64,000 nucleotides of DNA from Tetrahymena elliotti 4EA (Eukaryota > Ciliophora > Oligohymenophorea > Hymenostomatida > Tetrahymenidae), in contig JH720319.1 of NCBI GenBank assembly GCA_000231825.2, positions 620,001 through 684,000 of the forward strand, given 5' to 3'. Within the stretch, counting starts at the first letter, position 1, and the number at the start of each line of letters is the position of its first letter. Made by a program: the position numbers and the translations under genes. Positions 49,165 through 62,800 of this stretch are shown here, piece by piece. The notes below the pieces were generated by a model that was given only the letters and a program-made list of their open reading frames with translations, ran no database searches and was not told the DNA's origin.

Positions 49165-52100
49165 ATGAAATAGAGCAATAGCTAAATACCACAGTAAAAA
49201 TAAAGTACTGACAGTGATGAAACTAAACTCCTTAAGTAGAGTTTAATTAACAGTCTTAAGAGCGATTTTTTAGAAAATAAATATAATAAGATATGTGCAA
49301 TATATGAAGATGATGATGATATGGATTAGACAAAATAAATCAAGTCTCCAAAAGTTAATGAATCTATGAACAATACTAATTCATTCAAATTAGACAAAAA
49401 TGTTCATTCCAAAAAATAAGAAAAGAAAATCAGTAATACCTAGTTTTAAAAAAGCAAAAGTCACAGGGCGTCATTATCTTTATCAAATAAAAATCACATT
49501 AACTAAGCACCGAATAATGATGTAGAATCTAAACCTATGAATACTTTAGCTAATAATATATAACAACTAACTGATAATGATAATGATAACATAGATGATA
49601 AAGCTAAAATACCCAATCATGAGCATCAAACATCGAGTGTAAAATATCCTGTAAACAAAAATCGCTTTCAATATGGCTTATCTCAAACTTTATCAAGGTA
49701 GCAATCAAGAGCAAAATAAGATAACAGCTCAGTTTAGAAGTTAACTCTTAAAAACTTATTAGAGTCAAGTAAAGGTTAGCTATTAAATCTAAACTAACAT
49801 ATAAACTCTTAATAACCCTTTTCATAAACTTATTCTTAATAAATGTACTCTAATAGATAGGATGCTAATAGTAGATCCATAAAGAATCTAAATCATTCTT
49901 AGTCCTTACACAAACTATAATCTCCTAAACAATCTTCTTTTGATATCAGTTAACATAATAATTTTAATAATCACAGTAACCATTCCAACTTAAATAATGG
50001 AAAGTTATTTCCTTTTTCTACAAGAAATAGCATTGCAACTCCCTTCAATGAGTTAGAGAAGTAATATATTGGAAATTTTGGCAGAAAAGATTCAGATAAT
50101 CTAAGTTTATAACTTTAGTAGAATTTAAAAAAAAATGAAAATTCATAATCTGTTACTTCCAAAGGATTCAAAAGTTAAAAAAATAAATTATCTTCTATGT
50201 TACTAAGTTAAAAATAAATAAATGATATTGAAGAAATTCGCAAAAACAAAAAATCTGATTTTTATATTTAAATGAATTCTTTTGAAAATTAATCTCCACT
50301 AGAACCTAAAAAAACGATTTACGATATTGAAAGATCAGTTGCATAGAATAAATATGTTTCTGAATTTAATACAAATACTTCAGCTCCAACAAATACTAAC
50401 AATCATGCTTTCACTTAATATTCTAATTCTAAAAAATCTGTTCAATCATCAAGTAAAAATATTCAAGAATAATAGAACAAATTACATCATAAAACTTTAT
50501 CTAATTTTTCATAAGCTTTCAACTAACAAATAACTTCTTTTATAGCCAACGAGTAATTTAATCCATTTGATATTAAATGAATTGATAGTGTTGAGGCTAT
50601 TGATGGAATAGTCCATAAACAACCTCAAATGATAACCCCTTAGAACTTATCTTTCTATAAAAATAATAATCTTGCTGTTGCCCAAATGATTCAATAAGTA
50701 AGATTAATTTTTAAGATATTTTTTGATTTCACTTTCATCAAATCATTTATTTTTTTGAATATTTTGAAAAATACAACTTCTATAAATAAAATAGAAATAG
50801 TAAAATCAAGGTTAGTACAAAATAAATGAGTATATGTCAAAAAGAAAGGAGATAGAGAGCATTAAAAAGTGGATGGTTCAATCACTTGATAATATTGCAA
50901 AACAAAACACTTCTCTTCATACTTTGTTTACTCAGCAGCAATTAATTTTTCATGCTTGTATAAGTGAGTTACTTAGACAAATATCATTAGAATGTAAAGA
51001 TAGAGCTGATTTAATTTAAACAATTTGGAATAATCATGTTGAGGTAGCTACAAAAGTTGTAGAATTTTATTCTAAAGAAAATAATAAAGTTGAATGGGAT
51101 ACATTGAACTAAATAAAATCTTTACATATGAGATATAAAGATGAATTGTAATTATCTTAGAAATACTATGAAGAAAATAATAATAGATATCTTACCAATA
51201 AAAATTAACTGGAAATAATCTTAGGAAAATATAGAATGGAGAAAAAGCTAAACAAGGTAAGAAGACATTTACTTAATTTAAAAAAATAATTTAATTAATT
51301 TTTCAAATTTTGATAAATAAAAGAAATTATAAAAACTATGCAACCAACTTAAAAATGATAAGCAGACAATCAACAATTTATATTGTGAAACATCAAAAGA
51401 GTACATACAAGCTATGATTAATACAGGTAAGCTACCTTAAGAACAGGAGAAATACCTTCTTTAATAGTATGTGGAGGCAACAAAAGGATTATTGTCAAGA
51501 AAACTAGACTTTAAAGGAATAAAAGAATCTATTTAAGTAAATTGTTAGGAAAATGTATTAAGTTAACATTTAATTTCTTTTTATAAGTTAAGGGATTATA
51601 CTCAGAAATAATCTGAAGTATTTGTGTAGCAGGTTATGTAAAATAATATCATAATTTTCAAAAATAAAATTACTTTTTTCTAAACATTAGATCAGGGAAA
51701 ACTCCTGCTGACTCTGATGATTCTGCTGATGATGATGAAGAAATAAAATAAATGTTTTAAAAAAGAAGGATAAGATTTGAAGAAAAAGTAATTTCCAAAT
51801 TTTTTTGAATAATTTTGATGAAAATTTATTTTTAATTACATGTTAGGCAACTTAAGTTGAAGAAATCAAAAAGGTTTCTTAAGAGACAGAAACTGAACAT
51901 AATAAATTTATGGTAATTGATCAATTTATTTATTAAAATATTTTTATTTTCCTTGTTTATTTACAAAAATAAATAGACTAGTAAAGGAGTTTAGGTAGTC
52001 CTAAACCCAAAAAAATCTGTAGAAATGTAAACTGAGAATTAAGTGCTAGAATAATAAACACAAACTGATCCTAAATAATTAAAGAATTAGTATATATAAA

Positions 52101-55100
52101 CTGACATGACAGCTACAAATGGTGAGGATTTTGAAAAATTAAAGACTGTTTATCTCAAAAAATTTAAAGTTGATCCAACAAGTAACAAATAGTTAGAAGT
52201 AGATGGTGTAACATCTGAAGAGTTTGATTCAAATTTACTAAGTTATGCTGATTAAAAAGATTTTAAAAAAACATCGTTAGATGAATTATATGTTCCGGTT
52301 CAGAATACGAATAAATAACAAGGTTCTGGCTCAAAAAAATAAAGTAGGGAATTTAAATATTTTATATTTTATTGAATAAATTCTACATTTAAAAAAAGGT
52401 TTAAAAAAGAGCCGAGTAAGCATATTTTCTATGTCTTCTCTAATAAAATCTCCATCCTAAGTAGCATTAAATGAAATAGAAGAAAGTATACCAGAAGTAA
52501 AGATTGAAGAGAATCAAGAAAATGATTATGACTTCGAATCACAAAAAAAGTTGAAAATATTTTTAAAAAAAATTTAAGATTACACAAAGATAGTTAAAAT
52601 AGATTCAAGAAATCCAAAACAAAATATAACTAGTTTTGTAGAAGTTACAAGGGAAACATTAAAATAATTTGAATCTCTTTCTAGTGAAATCAAATAGAGA
52701 TTAGAATAACATTAAACAAAATAAGTTAATTTATAAATAAATTTAGTTGAAAAAGCTATGGAATCTGATGAACTAAAGAATTTGTTACTCACTAAAGATG
52801 AATAATTAGATTAGTTGTTAAAAGAATAAAAAAAAATCAATTAACTTGTTGATGAGTTAGATGTTTCAACAGATGAAGAGCTAGTAAATTTAATTTAAAT
52901 TAATATCAAATTCAAGATTTTTATACAATAAAAAGACAAGTGCCACTCCATCTGCTAAATTAATTTTAAATAGTATTCATGAAGGAAGACCAAAAAATAA
53001 TTCCTCTTCCTCATTTGGTACTATTCAAATCAAAGAGCCATTTTAGCATCATTAAAATGTTTAAAATATGATAAATGAAAATGCTAGTTAAGCAAATAAG
53101 GCAAATTAAGTTAAAAAAAAAGCTTCTCTTATTCTAAACATGCTACACAACTAAAAAGATATAGCTTCTCCAGTTCATTAACCACAATAAGCTCCCAGTT
53201 TTTCTAATATGAATGAGAGTCTAAAAGCTAAAAATCTTACTCAATAAAGAAGGTAGTCATAAATGGTTACTCAATTATTTAATTTAGCCTCTATGCCAGT
53301 ATAAAATAATTAGACGAATATTTCATAAGGCTATGGTCTAAGCATAGATCATAAAAAATATAATGAGAGTAAAAAATCACTATTAAAAATAAAAAATATT
53401 ATGAAAAGCAGTAATGCTGGTTTAATGTTAAATTCAAATTCTTTAAATTTGGAATTCTTGGTAAAACAAAACATATAAGATTCTGAAACCTTATAAGTAA
53501 TAGAATAGTTACAATAGCAATCTAATAAAATTCAAACATTCCATTAGGAGAGTAAAATAGAATTTATTTATCATTATTTTATGTTTTAAATAATAATTAC
53601 ATTTTAAAAGCAATTGCACATAAAAACACTGTCATACAAATTAGAAAGGTTCTTTAGTCAATATACTTTGAGTTCATATAAAATTTAAAGAAAGGATAAA
53701 AACTCAATAAACCATTCTGTATTCTTTTAAGGGATTATTTTACTGCAAGTTCTACTGAGTAAAAAACAACAAGTATTTCAAAAATAAAAAAAATAGCTGA
53801 AAAATGTCAAATAATCCCAAAATCTTATGAAGAAATTTAAATGTTCAATTCTCTTCTTGGTAAAAATGATTTTTCTTATTTAAAATTTAATCATAAAAAT
53901 TAAATAACTATTAGGTATATGCAGATCAAATTAAGAATTTTATGATTAACCTGAGTATTTAAATATTTATCTCTAGATGCTTTATTATTTGACTGAAGAG
54001 AATTAATAAAGTAATAGTTAGATCTAAATCATACATTCACAATTAAAAACAAATACTACACTAATTTATAAATATTTACCTTCTATATTATCAACATATC
54101 TACCAGATAAAAAAATCTATGATATTGTCATGTATTTATTAAAACCATATATAAGTGAAAATGAAATCACTGATAGAGATAATTTAGTTGATATTCCAGA
54201 GCCAGAAGAATAAGAGCTTCAGTTTATAGTAATTTATTAAAATGATTTTATTTTTCTGAGTAAATTTTTTCTAAACAAATAGGATATATTGTCTTATGTG
54301 CTAAATTAATTTAAAGACCATTCGCTATTTATTTAAAAATACTATAACCCTATTTTTGACAGTATCACATTGAATGAACAAGAAAAATTGACAGAAGAAT
54401 AATTTATTTTCATTTAGAAGCATTTTGGTTTTTCTGATCATAATAAATCTGTCTAAAACTTATTCAAGTTTAAGGAAGCGAGTGCTAAATAATAGATGGA
54501 TAAGTAAACGTTTGTGGGATTTTGCAACAAAAATCAAATAATTGATGACTTTAAATTCAAACATATAGCAGAAAATAATTAATATGATGATCTTACTAAT
54601 TTTGATTTTGACATTATTGAAAGTAAATTATTTTGAATATTAAATATTTCTATTAATTTAATTGAATATTATAGAATTAGAAAATATATGGTCTAAGTAA
54701 AAATAAAACATCTAAAAAACATTTTTTGAGTCCCAAGCGTATAAATATATTCATAGACGTTTAATTATGTCCATAGATTCTTTTATAGGAATATCAAAGA
54801 AGAATCCTTAATTAAGAAAATATTATAAAGCAAGATCATTCCTTGCTTATAAGCTACTCAAAATGGAAATAAGATTACTTATTGAAGAATAATATATTAA
54901 AAACTTCTGTGTTCCAGAATAGCTGCTCTTAATTAATAAAATGATTTAGCCTGTTTTAGTTAATTCTTAGATAAAATAAATTTCTAGAAAATAAAAAGTG
55001 TTGAAAAAGGCTGTTTCAATAGTTTATAAGAATGCTTTCCATGATAAAAAGAAAAACGAGAGTAGTGATTAAAGTGATAGCTAAGATTCTTCTAGCTCAT

Positions 55101-55189
55101 AAAATTCATAAATGAGTAGCAAAAATTTCTTAAATAATGCTTCTTCAAGATAATCCTAAGAAATTTAAATGTAAAATAAATAATCTTGA
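49165..55189 (+). CDS. Large protein with axonemal dynein light-chain (AXDND1/p28-like) segment
   Basis: Fourteen exons (49165-50552, 50589-50697, 50795-51256, 51324-51536, 51588-51637, 51691-51787, 51847-51912, 51977-52343, 52399-52883, 52936-53551, 53611-53859, 53915-54228, 54283-54622, 54675-55189) give 1756 residues, all in phase. The first 460 residues are disordered S/N/Q/K. At about 550-580 the text FHACISELLRQISLECKDRA matches the signature of inner-arm dynein light chain p28 (F-E-IRQV---C-ERG), and coiled-coil-like sequence follows (WDTLNQIKSLHMRYKDELQ; KYRMEKKLNK). This combination resembles AXDND1, a long ciliary protein with a p28 domain. Further conserved-looking blocks are IICRSN-type helices near 1290 and YYKARSFLAYKLLKMEIRLL near 1640. 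A role in cilia is inferred. The first intron (50553-50588) is 36 bp, a multiple of three, and contains the only in-frame TGA; without splicing the protein would stop there. Confidence 0.7.
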
Positions 55190-56914
55190 AAATGTTTTAA
55201 ATTTTGATAAAATTTTGTTTTATTTGTTCATAAAAATAATTTTAAAAAAATGTGTTTCATATATTCAAAGAGTTAATTAATAAAAATTTATTTATATAAT
55301 TTATTAGATTTTCATTAACATTAACTTAATTTAATTCAATAATGTAAATCAAGTCATTTATTTGTTAACTAATAGAAGTGTTTATAAATAATTATTACTT
55401 ATTAATTAAAAGTAAATTTGATGAAAAAATAGATCAAATTATGAAAAAAAGCTTTAAAATGTATTTAGGAAAATAAAAGTTTTTTAATCACTTGAAGTTA
55501 GTCATAAGCTCAAAGAGAAAAAATCTTTTTTACAACAATTAGGTTTTGATTTTAAATCAAACTAAACTCTAAGCTATTTTAATGAATTTTCATCATTGAT
55601 TCATTAATATAAAACTCAATCTTAGGATATGGGAGCTTTTAGTAATTGTAGTAGCCAAGGATAATACCTCTAATGAAAATGACTAGCCAGCAACAAAACA
55701 AAGTTTATTACAAATCATATAAATACATTTTTATTTAGCTTTTTTTGGTAAAATCAAAATCATCTAAACCATAACTCACATTAAATTCTTTTTTCTAAAT
55801 AATCTATACACTTACTAACAAAATTTCTTCCTAATGATTATAAAAATTGCTTGCTCTTACAACTAACAATTAATACTAGCTTATAAAAATTGATTGATAA
55901 TTCACTCTTCATCTACTGCCTTAATACTGTTACAAATCGTTTTTCTTCTAAAAGAGAAAATTTCTTTTTTTAACAGCTTAAATTCATTCATTCTCTTTTC
56001 TACTAAAAATTTCTAACTACTCAAACAAACAAGCAAACAAATAAATTAAACAACTATTTTTAACTGAAAAAAAAAATACAAACTAAAAGGAAAAAAATTA
56101 ATATTGAAAAAAGTAAAATAAAAGATAATGATAAAAATAAATAATTAAAATTCTCTTTCTTTTATAATATGCTATAAAAATTTCTTAAACATAAATGCAA
56201 CAATTATTTTCATCCTTTTTTATGCAAATGACTCTAAAATTAGGATTCCAAATTATTTCTTTTGCTGGGAAATACTTTAAAATAAATAGAAAGTAATAAT
56301 TTGAATCATTTAATATCTGTAAACAGATTTTCTTATTGTATTCCAATTATTAATTAAAAGACAGATATTTAATTTCTAAATTTGAAGTATTTATGTAAAT
56401 AGTGAAATAGATAAATAGTAGATTTGAAGAGTAATAAGTTATTTTATAATTTTTCAATAAATAGTAATACAATAAAATATATAAAATACTAATCAAATTG
56501 AGTTTAGCTATATAAAAATAATATAATTTAAATTTAGTGTTATAAATACTAAATTCTTTGTATTTGCTTTTTAGAAAGCAAATATTTGTTAATATGACTT
56601 AAGTTAATTATAATAATGGTTTTTACTATAAATGGTAGTAATTATTAGTTAGTAAAAGAAATAAGTTGTTTATGATTATTATGAGTGTTTGAAAATAAAA
56701 TAGAAAGATATTTATTTCCAAATTAATTTTTAAAATTAAAGAAATAAGAAATTTTATAGATATATTGAAGGAATTAGTAAGCAAAATTAATTAAAGATAC
56801 GAAGCAATAACTCTCTTCTCTTTTACATTAATTGATTACTAAACTCAATTTGAGACAAAATCAATAAGCTATCAAACTACTCTTTCAGGAGTAATTTATA
56901 TTTAGTTTAACAAT
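55190..56914. other. Intergenic spacer, convergent genes
   Basis: 1.7 kb between two 3' ends; unusually long for a convergent spacer here. No coding frame with start or splice signals was convincing. The part 55870-56110 is C-containing and A-rich on alternate stretches; no repeat unit found. Confidence 0.45.
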
Positions 56915-59035
56915 TCAAATCAGTCTGTATTTGCAAAGTTTTTTTTATATCCTTTTTTCAGAGTCATCAGAATCATCATTTTTATTATTTAGCTGCAGTA
57001 ATGATTCAGAGGCTTTGCGCTTTGAATTCAGCTTTTTGGGTTTTTGTCCTTTTTTATTACTAATATTATTATCATTTACGCTACTCTAATTAGGAGAATC
57101 ATACTCAATTTTAGTTTAGTCCTTAGCAAGGTTTAAGAGTATTTATTAAAGAAAATCATTGGTATCAAGATTATTATCATTTAAACCAAGCAAGACCCCA
57201 TTTTTACTCAAATTTAGAGAGTTTTTATCAATATTCTCACATTTTGATTCAACATCATTATGCATATACTTTAGGTTGCTATTGATGCTTTCGATATTGA
57301 TTTGGTCAGATTATTATGAAGTTTGGTTTTATTTGATAGGTTCAAATGAAGATTAGAAGATGCTTATTCTTTCATCTGATAATAAATAGTCTTTGGAATC
57401 ATTCTTTTTAGGGCGGAAAACATGTGTTTCAACAAGGTAGTACTCCTCTTTTTCTGCATTGTGGAATGTACGAGTATAAATGTTTTCTGAGCACTCTATT
57501 CTAAGAGAATCAGCACAAACAAGAGTAGCATCTATGGTTATATTTTCACTAGAGCGTACCCAGGATTTCATGCAGTGAGCTAAGTATTGAAGATAGTTTC
57601 CAGTGACATCATGGATGTAAGGAACACCATGTTAAGTGACATAAGAACAAAATGTGGGGGTTTCAAAACCTAGAAGCCTAATTAGAGAAGAAGATAAAGT
57701 ATAATGGTCGATGATCAAATCAGTTGAGGTTTATTTAAATACTCTCAAAAGATAGAAATTGCCTAATCCGTCTATAAAATTTTAAAGGAGGTCATATGAG
57801 ACAGTCTTTTAAAGAGATATTTTATGTTGAATGAAGTCTTCAATAGCATCGCTATATAAAGAAGCTCCTTTACCAGGAAGTGATTTAATTTTTTTAATGA
57901 ATTAATTTAAAGAACTCTTCTAGAAATGGGTTCTGTCTTCAAAATAGATATTGACATAATCTTTCTTCTTATACAATTAATTAGAGTTATTACTATTTGA
58001 GTTTTGATTTTATTATTAGGAGGAGTTACTAGATTTTTTAGTAGATGAATTAGCTTTACCATTTTATTTATTAGATTATTTCATAATGGAGCTGTCATTC
58101 AAATTTAAGTTTCCTTGTGTAGTAGTAGTAGCTGATGTACTTTTTAAGTGTTATTGTTATTATGATTAAGACTGATCTTATTTTAATTAAGAACTTTAAT
58201 CTGTAGTTGAAGTACTTTTATTATTGGAAGACTTATTTGCTGTGGTAACTACTCCATTATTTTTCTTTTTGTTATTAAAGATATGCTCTGTTCTTTAAAC
58301 CCTTTTGTGAATATTTACTAGAGTAAAGAAGCTGATTGGGTTATCATTAAAATATTAGCTAGGTTAGTAGTTAGTGGGAATGAATGACTCATTTTCAAAT
58401 ATTATTTCATCTGTTTCTATACGGTGAGAGAGCTAATGGTGGTTGATATAGTGCTCAATATAGTTAAATCTGCAAGCCTTTCTTATCTTTTTCTTTTTAA
58501 CGATGTTACTAGATGCCTATTAATGGCTAGATGTCTCCTCATCAAAGTTGTCATTGTCTTCTCCTTATTCTGTATCAAGATCTTTTTCAAAGCTTTTTGC
58601 TTTGGTTTTTTCTCTAGAGGATTTTTTGTCATTTAAACTCTTTTTTGTTTTTTAAATAATGGAATCCTTTTGAGACTTGATCAAATTTGATTCTTTAGAC
58701 TTTATAGATTTCTCAAGGACGTCTTATATTTGTTGTTGTTCATTTTAGATTGAACTGTTTTATAGAGAGAAGATATCAGATGAATCACCTTAGCTGTGTT
58801 TATTCTCGGTTTCATCGAGGGTTTAACTACTCTACTTGCTACGTTAAGTGGTTTAGATAAAAAGGTCTGAAGATTCAAGGGCAGCATCACTAACTTTTCT
58901 ATTGCTCTATATGGGTAAAGTTGAGGGAGAGGAAAGATAGAATGGCTTCTGACCTATGGAAGAGTTTTATTCTTCAGAGATTGCTGAGAGTTCAAAGTTA
59001 TCTTCATTTTTTGTTTGACTAGAGCTTGTACTCAT
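56915..59035 (-). CDS. PAS-like, nuclear-looking regulatory protein, intronless
   Basis: A single frame of 706 residues, ATG at 59035 and TGA at 56917-56915, remarkable among intron-rich neighbours. The first 180 residues are S/T/Q/N/K-rich and probably disordered. A segment RKACRFNYIEHYINHHQLSH at about 195-215 is followed by more low-complexity. From about 350 a folded region appears (DYVNIYFEDRTHF; SLPGKGASLYSDAIEDF), including YHYTLSSSLIRLLG-type text: HYTLSSSLIRLLGFETPTFC then SYVTQHGVPYIHDVTG and later ITIDATLVCADSLRIEC and YYLVETHVFRPKK. The spacing of these strands and helices resembles a PAS fold. The C-terminus has KKGQKPKKLNSKRK and KRIQKKLCKYR, likely nuclear localisation signals. 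A transcriptional regulator is the best guess. Its upstream region carries a cluster of palindromes (59457-59861). Confidence 0.6.
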
Positions 59036-59456
59036 GGTTTGTTTATTTATTTGTCTATAATATTATTAATCGATGAAACAAAGCTTATGGATAACTTATG
59101 TGGTTTTTGTTGTTGATTGGTTTCAGGAATTATGGGAGTTATTGTTAAGAAATTTTTTTTTAATGAATAAGAAAATATGTTGGAGAGTGTGGGAGGTAGA
59201 GTGAAAATGTCTGAATATGGTTGTTCTAATTTTTAATAAAAGAAAGAGTTTCATATTTTTGAGTGTCTTGAATACATATATAAGATGAAATAATAAGTAT
59301 TGATACTGTGAAAATTTGAAAGAGTTTGTTTGGTAGTTTGGATAAGCAATGAAAGAATGAAAGAAATTTATTAAGAAAAAAGTGAAAATGAATGTGAAAA
59401 AAGAAAAAGAAAGGTTAAGTATCAATAAATAAATAATAGGGGGAAAGAAAAAGAAA
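59036..59456 (-). promoter_or_regulatory. Probable long leader/promoter of the PAS-like gene with strong strand asymmetry
   Basis: Upstream of the ATG at 59035 about 400 bp show a clear excess of G over C on the plus strand, so the mRNA-sense strand is C/T-rich. A frame of 100 codons on the minus strand (59425-59123) is a by-product of this bias (rich in F, L, I, S) and is not called a gene. The region ends where the palindromes begin. Confidence 0.4.
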
Positions 59457-59861
59457 TTAATAATATTATTAAATTCAAAAAATTTACTTTTGTATTATTT
59501 TTTCTGCCTCTGAATTTGTTTTCAATGTGTTTTTCACCTTTTTTTATTTTCAATTTTTTAGTTTAATAATATTATTACACTGCGACTTTCACTTCCGATT
59601 TTATTAAAGAGCAGCAATTAAATAAAAATAATGAAGCACTTTTTCATTTTAAATAATATTATTTAAGGAATTTATTCCAGATAGAAAGCTTTTTCATGTA
59701 ATAAAATTTCTCCCCACTATTTTCCCTTTTTAATAATATTATCACAAACACCCATCCTTTTTATCTTCAGTCATCTAAATTTTCATTTTTAACTATATGA
59801 CGCGATCTTCATAATTTTCGCTTTTTCTCATCATGCGTGTGTGGATTAATAATATTATTAA
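59457..59861. repeat. Cluster of five AATAATATTATT palindromes
   Basis: Five copies of a perfect dyad with core ATAATATTAT: TTAATAATATTATTAA at 59457-59472, TAATAATATTATTA at 59564-59577, TTAAATAATATTATTTAA at 59649-59666, TAATAATATTAT at 59731-59742 and TTAATAATATTATTAA at 59846-59861. Centre-to-centre distances are about 106, 87, 80 and 116 bp. A degenerate copy (TTTTTAATATTACATTATTT) lies at about 59931-59950 and an isolated core at 60848-60857. The DNA between copies is ordinary and differs from copy to copy, so these are spaced sites and not a tandem repeat. They lie 420-830 bp upstream of the PAS-like gene start. Confidence 0.65.
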
Positions 59862-62800
59862 ACTGTAGATATTTTTGTTTAAATTTGTCCACTCCCGTAT
59901 CAATCAGTCGGTCTCTCTCGTATGCATGCTTTTTTAATATTACATTATTTTATTCTACCTTTACTCAAAAGGTTTTGCTTTAAATTTTGAATACATATTT
60001 TTTACTCTTTTACTTTCCTACTAAAAGTTTCTTCAAATTAGAGGACTTTGCACTAAAAAGCTTTTTTTGAATAGAATTTTTTTAAACCTTTAAAAAACCT
60101 CTCTTTCTATGAAAAAAGATTACACTTTTATAGCTGCTTGTAATAAATGTTTTAGCTTTTAACTGTAAAGAAAGATATCATATGTTGTAGCATAAATACC
60201 CATTTGATGTTTTTTAAAAGATTTTATCTCTACAAAAATTCAAATCCTTTTGTTGCGTAGTTTTAGCTTTTAAATAATTTGTAAGATATTTATTCTTTTA
60301 AATTCTCTTTTGATTTATTAAAATACCATTCTTTAAAAACGATTCAAAAATCAAATGAATCTATTTTTATTGTAAAAATTGTAAGAAAAACCCTTTTTTC
60401 AACTTACTTTTTATTACTAAAAGAATATTTTAAGCTACATTACCAATTTTTTAATATTTTGTCTGAATTTCACTTTCAAACAAAAAAACGAAACAATTAT
60501 TGACGCTTTTTTATAAATAAAATGAATTAGTCTTGTCAAATTACAAAATAATTAACATATCCACCAATACAAAAACAAGAAGAAATTAATTTTGATGTAA
60601 ATTACAAAATCTGCTTACTAGTTTTTATTTTTCATTCCTTGATTAAATCTTAATTAAATTTTCTTTTCTTTCTAAAATTTAAACAAGCACTCAAAAATTA
60701 TTAGTTTTTATCTTTTTAATATTTTTATCATCCATGTATTTCGTACTTTTATATGAGTCCATATGTAATAAAAATACAAAAAAAAACTTTTGAATTACTT
60801 CATTCAGCTCTTAAATCCTTTTTGATTAATTTTTTTGGATAGCAGTAATAATATTATCCTTTCGAAATATTTCTTCACAAGTTTATACTATTAGTTTGCC
60901 TAAATCACTTTTCATAATTTTAATGCAATAAGAATGAATAATATCTCCTTTCTTTTATCATAAGTTTAAATTACTTTCTATAAAAAGAAAAAGTGATAAA
61001 TATAAAATATAAATTTAAAGATTATTGATTACCAAAAAATGTACAATTCAATCAATTTTTCCTAATAATATAGCCTAATTTGATTTAAACACTTTTTAAA
61101 TATTTTTAATAACTTCTTTTTGTTTTCTATTACCTAATTTATGTCTATATAATTGCTTTCAAGTTTATCACATTTAATATCTTAAAATTAATAAACTCAT
61201 ATTGCTTCAAAATTTTTGGGATATTTTAAGGTGTAGATTTTTAATTAAAAATAAATATTTATGGATTTAAGGTAATGTTTAATACTATACTTAATCATTT
61301 ATTTTTAATCAATTAAATAGTATTTCACATTTTTAAGTAAAAATATGGTTCAGATAAATATAATAATGTTAGAAAAGAGAGAAGTATAAAATAATTATAT
61401 TTGGTAATTAAATTTTGGAGATTCTAAGAAAATTTATTTGGCTTAAAAATAAGAAACATTTTATCATATTAATATACAAATACAAAAACTCTAATCTATA
61501 AATTTAAATGTAATTTAACCTATGGTTGTTTAACAATTAATACATTTTATCTTTTTAGATTTAAAAAGAAATGTTTACTTGAATTAATTATTTTAAGATT
61601 TGATTTGTTTTAATTGCAATTACTTTCTAATAATATTTTTTTTGTTTTTTTTAAAAGTGTTTGTTGTTAATTAACTATTTTCTTAGTTTTCATTCCAAAA
61701 AAAGTTTTAGTTTTTTAAATTTTTGGTAGATTTAATATTCTACAAATAATTAATATTTTAAATCTTATCAAAATAATATTTATCAATTTTCATTTAACCA
61801 AAAGTAAGATTTTTATTCTTTAAATTTGTGAATTAAAGCATACAATTGTATATCATTTCCTTTCTTTAATCTAACACAACAATTTCTAGTTTCAAAATGA
61901 ACAAAATTAAAATTACCAAATTAAATAAATTTTTAAGATTAATTAACTTTAAAATATTCTTTAAAAAACAAAGGAAATACAAATAACTTCAATTAAAATT
62001 TTGAAAAATCCTTATTAATTAATTTGTTTTCATTTTAAAATATTTTAATTTTATTTTAATATCCCCGTCAATATTTTAGTGATTTTTTTAATAAAGATAA
62101 TAATTATTAATTTTAACAATATTAACATTTTAATATTAATAATTTATTTTTTTTCATTTTGAGATAAAAAAATAGAAAATAAATAGAAAGACTGTTAATA
62201 GAAATATCATTTATTTCTACACACAAAATTTCTCTAATTATAAAATAATTCTTTAGACTCCAAAATATTTAAAATATAACTATAATAGTATAAATTAAAT
62301 TTATCAAAAAAAGCAGATTGAGGAATTATAACAATATATTATTGCTATAATAAAAAGCTAAAATAAATTGAAAAATAATAGTCAAATAATCATTAAAGTA
62401 GTAATTCTGTTAGTTTATTATGAATTATAAATAACATTTTAGTTTCTGCATTAATTTATCATTTATTTATGTATGATATTTCGTATTTTATAAAATGATT
62501 TAAGTAATTTAGTGAAGCCGCTCTCATCAATTAATTTCCTCATTATTTTATTTTTTTCTTAAACTAATATGAGTAGTCTAGTATAATATCTATTTATTTA
62601 ATAGCAATAAGAATAGTAATAATAAACAAAAAAACTAATTTTTTTGATATGAAAACAATCATAATAGCTTTGATAGTGTAAAAATCCTTAAAATGATATT
62701 ATTTAATCACCAAGGAAAAAATTTAAGGGTTTGACTCTGAATAAGATCAAAATAAATAAAATAAAAAATGTAGATTTCTTTCTAAATCTTGTAAATTTTT

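Noticed and set aside
50578..50580. In-frame TGA suggesting selenocysteine or a broken gene.
   Set aside because: A 36-bp canonical GT...AG intron removes it in phase; no selenocysteine element was evident.
59123..59425. 100-codon minus-strand frame upstream of the PAS-like gene.
   Set aside because: Composition (F, L, I, S, H) reflects a pyrimidine-rich leader; it lacks any domain and overlaps the likely promoter/leader.
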